A stretch of 64,000 bases of DNA. Source: CADEED01 sp963842515 (GTDB taxonomy: Bacteria; Pseudomonadota; Gammaproteobacteria; Steroidobacterales; Steroidobacteraceae). Shown here in pieces: positions 61,039 to 64,000 of this stretch. Below the pieces are notes generated by a model. It did no database searches, was not told the DNA's origin, and saw only the letters and a list, made by a program, of their open reading frames with translations. Both the position numbers and the translations under genes were made by a program. Position 1 is the stretch's first letter; each line of letters starts with the position of its first letter. The stretch covers positions 434,001 through 498,000 of the forward strand of contig CAWJGO010000005.1 in the NCBI GenBank assembly GCA_963842515.1. The letters run 5' to 3'.

Positions 61039-63774
61039 ATGCCGCGCTCCGTGAGGCGCGACGACATTCAATTTCCGGCGAAGCACACAGCGTTGCGCGA
61101 CGACGTGCACGTGCTTGGTGCACTGGTGGGCGACGTGCTGAAAGAGCAGGGCGGGGATGCGCTGTTCGATCTCGTCGAGAAGGACCGCCGTCTATCTATC
61201 CGCCGCCGCGCCGGCGACAAGGAAGCGGCCGCCGAGCTCAGCGTGCAGTTGCGCGGGCGCGCACCGCAGGTGGCGCGCGATCTGGCGCGCGCTTTCTCCA
61301 CGTGGTTCCGCGTGGTCAACCTCGCCGAGAAGGTGCATCGAATCCGCCGGCGCCGCGGCTATTTCCTCGAAGCCAGCGAGCGCGCGCAGCCGGGCGGCGT
61401 CGAAGCGGCGCTCGATGCGCTCAAGACCCGTGGCTTCACGCTCGAGAAAGTACTCGAGCTGCTCAAGCGCATTCGCATCGAGCCGGTGTTCACCGCCCAT
61501 CCCACCGAAAGCGCGCGCCGCACCATGCTGCGCAAGAACCAGCGCATCGCCGAGCTGCTGCTCGACCGGCTCGACCCGACACTGACACCGCAGGAGCTGC
61601 GGCAGAACTGGAGCCGGGTGCGCACCGAAGTCACCACAGCCTGGCAGACGGAAGATCATCCGCGCGAACGGCTGACCGTGGCCGACGAGCGCGAGCACGT
61701 GGTGTTCTATCTGGCGGAGATCCTCTATCGCATCCTGCCGGCGTTTTACGACGAGCTGGCCGAAGCACTCTCGAAGTTGTATGGCGTGCCGGCGGATTCA
61801 CTGGAGCTGCCGGCCATGATCCGCTTCGGCACCTGGGTCGGCGGCGACATGGACGGCAACCCCGATGTGCACGCCAAGACGATCCGCGAAACACTGGCGC
61901 GCCAGCAGCAGGTGATCATCAACGCGTACTTCCGCGAATGCGGCGTGCTGGCGCAACTCCTGTCGCAGAGCGCCAGCCGCAGCGCGGTCAACCAGGATCT
62001 CAGCCAGAGCATCGAGCAGTACGCCACGCTGATTCCCGGCGCCCTCGGCACCACGCCCATGCGTCACGATCGCATGCCGTATCGCGTATTCCTCGGCCAG
62101 GTCGCCGAGCGCCTGCGTCTCACCTACGACGGCAGGCCAAACGGGTATGAAGGCCCACAGCAGTTCCTGCGCGACCTCAAACTGATTGCCGCCAGTCTCA
62201 AGGCAAACAAGGGGTTTCACGCCGGCTGGGGCAATGTGCAGCGGCTGATCCGGCGCGTGGAAACTTTCGGCTTTCACCTGGCCACGCTCGATCTGCGCCA
62301 GCACGCGGAAATTCATCACCGCGTCATCGCGCAAGGACTGGACGATCCGACTTGGATGGTGCGCACGGCCGCGGAGCGTCACGACATCCTGGTGCAGGCC
62401 ATCGAACGCGACGCCGGCGTGAAAGTGGAGCTGGATGCGCTCGGCCGGCGCACGCTCGGCGTTTTCGAGGGCATCCTGCAGGCGCGGCACCGCTATGGGC
62501 GGGACGCCATCGGCTACTACGTGGTGAGCGGCACGCAGAATGCCGATGACGTGCTCGCGCCGCTGCTGCTGGCGCGCTGGGCGGAAGCCTACGACCGCGT
62601 TTCCGGTGAAGTGGCCGTGGACATCGCGCCGCTGTTCGAATCCGTGGAGGCGCTCGAGCACTGCGGCGAGGTGATGAAAACCTTGTTAGGCGACCCGCTG
62701 TATCGCCGCCACCTCGAGGCGCGCGGCCGCATGCAATGCGCCCTCATCGGCTACTCGGACACGAACAAGGAGAGTGGCATCTGTGCGGCGCGTTTCGCCG
62801 CGTACCGGGCGCAGGCAGAGTTGTCCACTGCGCTGGCCGCCGCCAACGAAAGTCACGTCATCTTCCACGCGCGCGGCGGCAGCATCGCGCGCGGCGGGTC
62901 GCGCATCGATTCGCTGGTCCGCAGCGCGCCCGCGGGCACGGTCAACGGCGTATTGCGGCTGACCGAGCAGGGCGAAGTCATCAACCAGGGTTATGGCCTC
63001 AAACCCATCGCCATGCGCACGCTCGAGCGGGCATTCAACGCGCTGGCGTCATCGATCGGCGGCGATGCCACCGGCACGACGGCAAGCGCTGCGCAATTGC
63101 AGTTCGCGGCGCGCATGGCCTCGGTGAGCCGGCAGACCTACCGGCGCTTCGTCCACGCCGATGCGGAGCTCTATACGTGGTTCCAGGCGGTCACGCCCAT
63201 CGACGTGATCTCGCGCATGCAGATCGGCTCGCGTCCCGCGGTGCGACCGGGCCGAGAAGGGGTCGATGCGCTGCGCGCGGTGCCGTGGGTGTTCGCCTGG
63301 ACTCAGTCGCGGCACATGTTGCCGGCATGGTTCGGCGCCGGATTCGGGCTGCGTACGGCGGTCGATGAGCTCGGCGTCGAGGTGGCGCGCTCGGCGTACC
63401 AGGAGTGGAATTTCTTCGCGTCGCTGATCGACGACGTCGAAGCCTCGCTGGCGCGCGCCGATCTCGAAATCGCCGCGGCGTACGAAGATCTGGCCGAACC
63501 CAGGCACCGGCATTTCGGCGTCAAACTGCGCGAAGAATTCCAGCTGGTGGTGGATCAGGTGCTCAGCATCAAGCAGACCACCGCGCTGCTCGATCGCGAC
63601 ACGACGTTGCAGCGCGCCATCGAGCTGCGCAATCCCTACGTGGACCCGATCAACCTTCTGCAAGTCGATCTACTAAGACGGTGGAGGGAAACAGGCCGTC
63701 AGGACCGCGAATTGTTCGAGGCGCTGCTCGCCTGCATCGCAGGCATTGCCGAAGGGTTGCAGAGTACTGGATGA
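61039..63774 (+). CDS. ppc: Phosphoenolpyruvate carboxylase
   Basis: The 911-residue enzyme has all key signatures: 'VFTAHPTESARR' with catalytic H154, 'LIGYSDTNKESGICAARFAAYRAQ', and the PEP-binding loop 'FHARGGSIARGG'. It makes oxaloacetate from PEP and bicarbonate and replenishes the TCA cycle. The C-terminus is 'GLQSTG' where E. coli ends 'MRNTG'; the Asn that binds the inhibitor aspartate (N881) is thus Ser. The start is the ATG at 61039 or GTG at 61051. The rest of the length agrees with bacterial PEPC (about 880-930). Confidence 0.97.
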   Translation: MPRSVRRDDIQFPAKHTALRDDVHVLGALVGDVLKEQGGDALFDLVEKDRRLSIRRRAGDKEAAAELSVQLRGRAPQVARDLARAFSTWFRVVNLAEKVHRIRRRRGYFLEASERAQPGGVEAALDALKTRGFTLEKVLELLKRIRIEPVFTAHPTESARRTMLRKNQRIAELLLDRLDPTLTPQELRQNWSRVRTEVTTAWQTEDHPRERLTVADEREHVVFYLAEILYRILPAFYDELAEALSKLYGVPADSLELPAMIRFGTWVGGDMDGNPDVHAKTIRETLARQQQVIINAYFRECGVLAQLLSQSASRSAVNQDLSQSIEQYATLIPGALGTTPMRHDRMPYRVFLGQVAERLRLTYDGRPNGYEGPQQFLRDLKLIAASLKANKGFHAGWGNVQRLIRRVETFGFHLATLDLRQHAEIHHRVIAQGLDDPTWMVRTAAERHDILVQAIERDAGVKVELDALGRRTLGVFEGILQARHRYGRDAIGYYVVSGTQNADDVLAPLLLARWAEAYDRVSGEVAVDIAPLFESVEALEHCGEVMKTLLGDPLYRRHLEARGRMQCALIGYSDTNKESGICAARFAAYRAQAELSTALAAANESHVIFHARGGSIARGGSRIDSLVRSAPAGTVNGVLRLTEQGEVINQGYGLKPIAMRTLERAFNALASSIGGDATGTTASAAQLQFAARMASVSRQTYRRFVHADAELYTWFQAVTPIDVISRMQIGSRPAVRPGREGVDALRAVPWVFAWTQSRHMLPAWFGAGFGLRTAVDELGVEVARSAYQEWNFFASLIDDVEASLARADLEIAAAYEDLAEPRHRHFGVKLREEFQLVVDQVLSIKQTTALLDRDTTLQRAIELRNPYVDPINLLQVDLLRRWRETGRQDRELFEALLACIAGIAEGLQSTG

Positions 63775-63786
63775 TGGCGGCCACTT

Positions 63787-64000
63787 ATGGAACCTCGCGC
63801 GAACGCACCCAAGGATTCGGGTTTTCGCTCTTTCGCGGAGTTCTACCCGTTTTATCTCAGCGAGCACCGCAACCCGGTGTCGCGCGTGCTGCATTACATC
63901 GGCACCTGGGGTGCCGTGCTGTGCTTCGCGGCACTCATCATTTCGGGAAAACCTCTGTGGCTCCTGGGGGCGCTGATTTCCGGTTACGCATTCGCGTGGA
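63787..64000 (+). CDS. DUF962/Mpo1-like membrane protein (partial, cut by window end)
   Basis: Seventy-one residues are visible before the window ends. 'FAEFYPFYLSEHRNPVSRVLHYIGTWG' carries the histidines typical of the DUF962 (YGL010w/Mpo1) family. Hydrophobic helices 'AVLCFAALIIS' and 'PLWLLGALISGYAFAW' follow. Yeast Mpo1 is an iron-dependent dioxygenase in fatty-acid alpha-oxidation. In bacteria the role is unclear. The gene starts 12 bases after ppc and may share its transcript. Confidence 0.82.
   Translation, partial: MEPRANAPKDSGFRSFAEFYPFYLSEHRNPVSRVLHYIGTWGAVLCFAALIISGKPLWLLGALISGYAFAW

Noticed and set aside
1..64000. tRNA, rRNA, CRISPR arrays, prophage and insertion sequences
   Set aside because: I looked for cloverleaf-like arms, spaced direct repeats, transposase motifs and phage genes and found none that I could support.

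Overview
The window is about 64 kb of high-GC (roughly 64-65 % by eye), gene-dense DNA with no rRNA, tRNA, CRISPR array, insertion sequence or prophage that I can recognise. Gene content (Sec/Tat-exported lipoproteins, Czc-type RND efflux, TonB/ExbB/ExbD, NhaA and NhaD, OtsAB, bacterial PEP carboxylase, an AAC(6')-I-like acetyltransferase) fits a free-living Gram-negative proteobacterium. A soil or water gammaproteobacterium near Steroidobacterales/Nevskiales is my best guess, but this is inference without a database search. GTG and TTG starts and 4-base GTGA/ATGA/TTGA gene overlaps are frequent.

Layout. 0-17 kb holds ordinary accessory genes: a membrane protein, an AraC regulator divergent from a two-gene molybdenum hydroxylase (IorAB type), an S15 hydrolase, a TPR protein coupled to a CPBP membrane protein, a HEAT-repeat protein, a small thioredoxin, an AAC(6')-like acetyltransferase, AlkD-type and SRAP-type DNA repair proteins and a PQQ-type sugar dehydrogenase. 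Two palindromic repeats sit between convergent genes at 12.8 and 13.65 kb. A decayed dienelactone hydrolase fragment lies at 17.2-17.4 kb. 17.4-23.3 kb is a heavy-metal efflux operon (Cys-rich small protein, TolC, CzcB, CzcA), with a SYLF protein upstream.

24.2-49.2 kb is the most interesting part. It contains an ApbE flavin transferase and two large gene sets diverging from a 312-bp intergenic region at 32.9-33.2 kb. The leftward set encodes an HzsA-like lipoprotein with two CxxCH haem motifs, an SH3/beta-barrel protein, a beta-barrel lipoprotein, a TlpA thioredoxin, a DUF4266 lipoprotein with a Gly/Cys tail and a DUF3570 barrel protein. The rightward set encodes a CxxCH protein, a LamG lipoprotein with two CxxCH motifs, a Tat-exported protein, a second TlpA protein, then a coiled-coil protein, two large TPR proteins, a small Pro/Ala-rich protein, ExbB, two ExbD, a TonB-like protein with an AgmX/PglI-type C-terminus and a small last protein. 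I infer an envelope-spanning redox apparatus with a proton-motive-force-driven TonB/Agl-type motor; its substrate is unknown.

49.2-59.1 kb is rich in osmotic and cation homeostasis genes: two small DUF5985-like membrane proteins, a winged-helix regulator, MscS, OtsA, OtsB, a MarR regulator, NhaD, NhaA and a KefB-type antiporter. 59-64 kb has small membrane proteins, an EamA transporter, PEP carboxylase and the start of a DUF962/Mpo1-like gene cut by the window edge.
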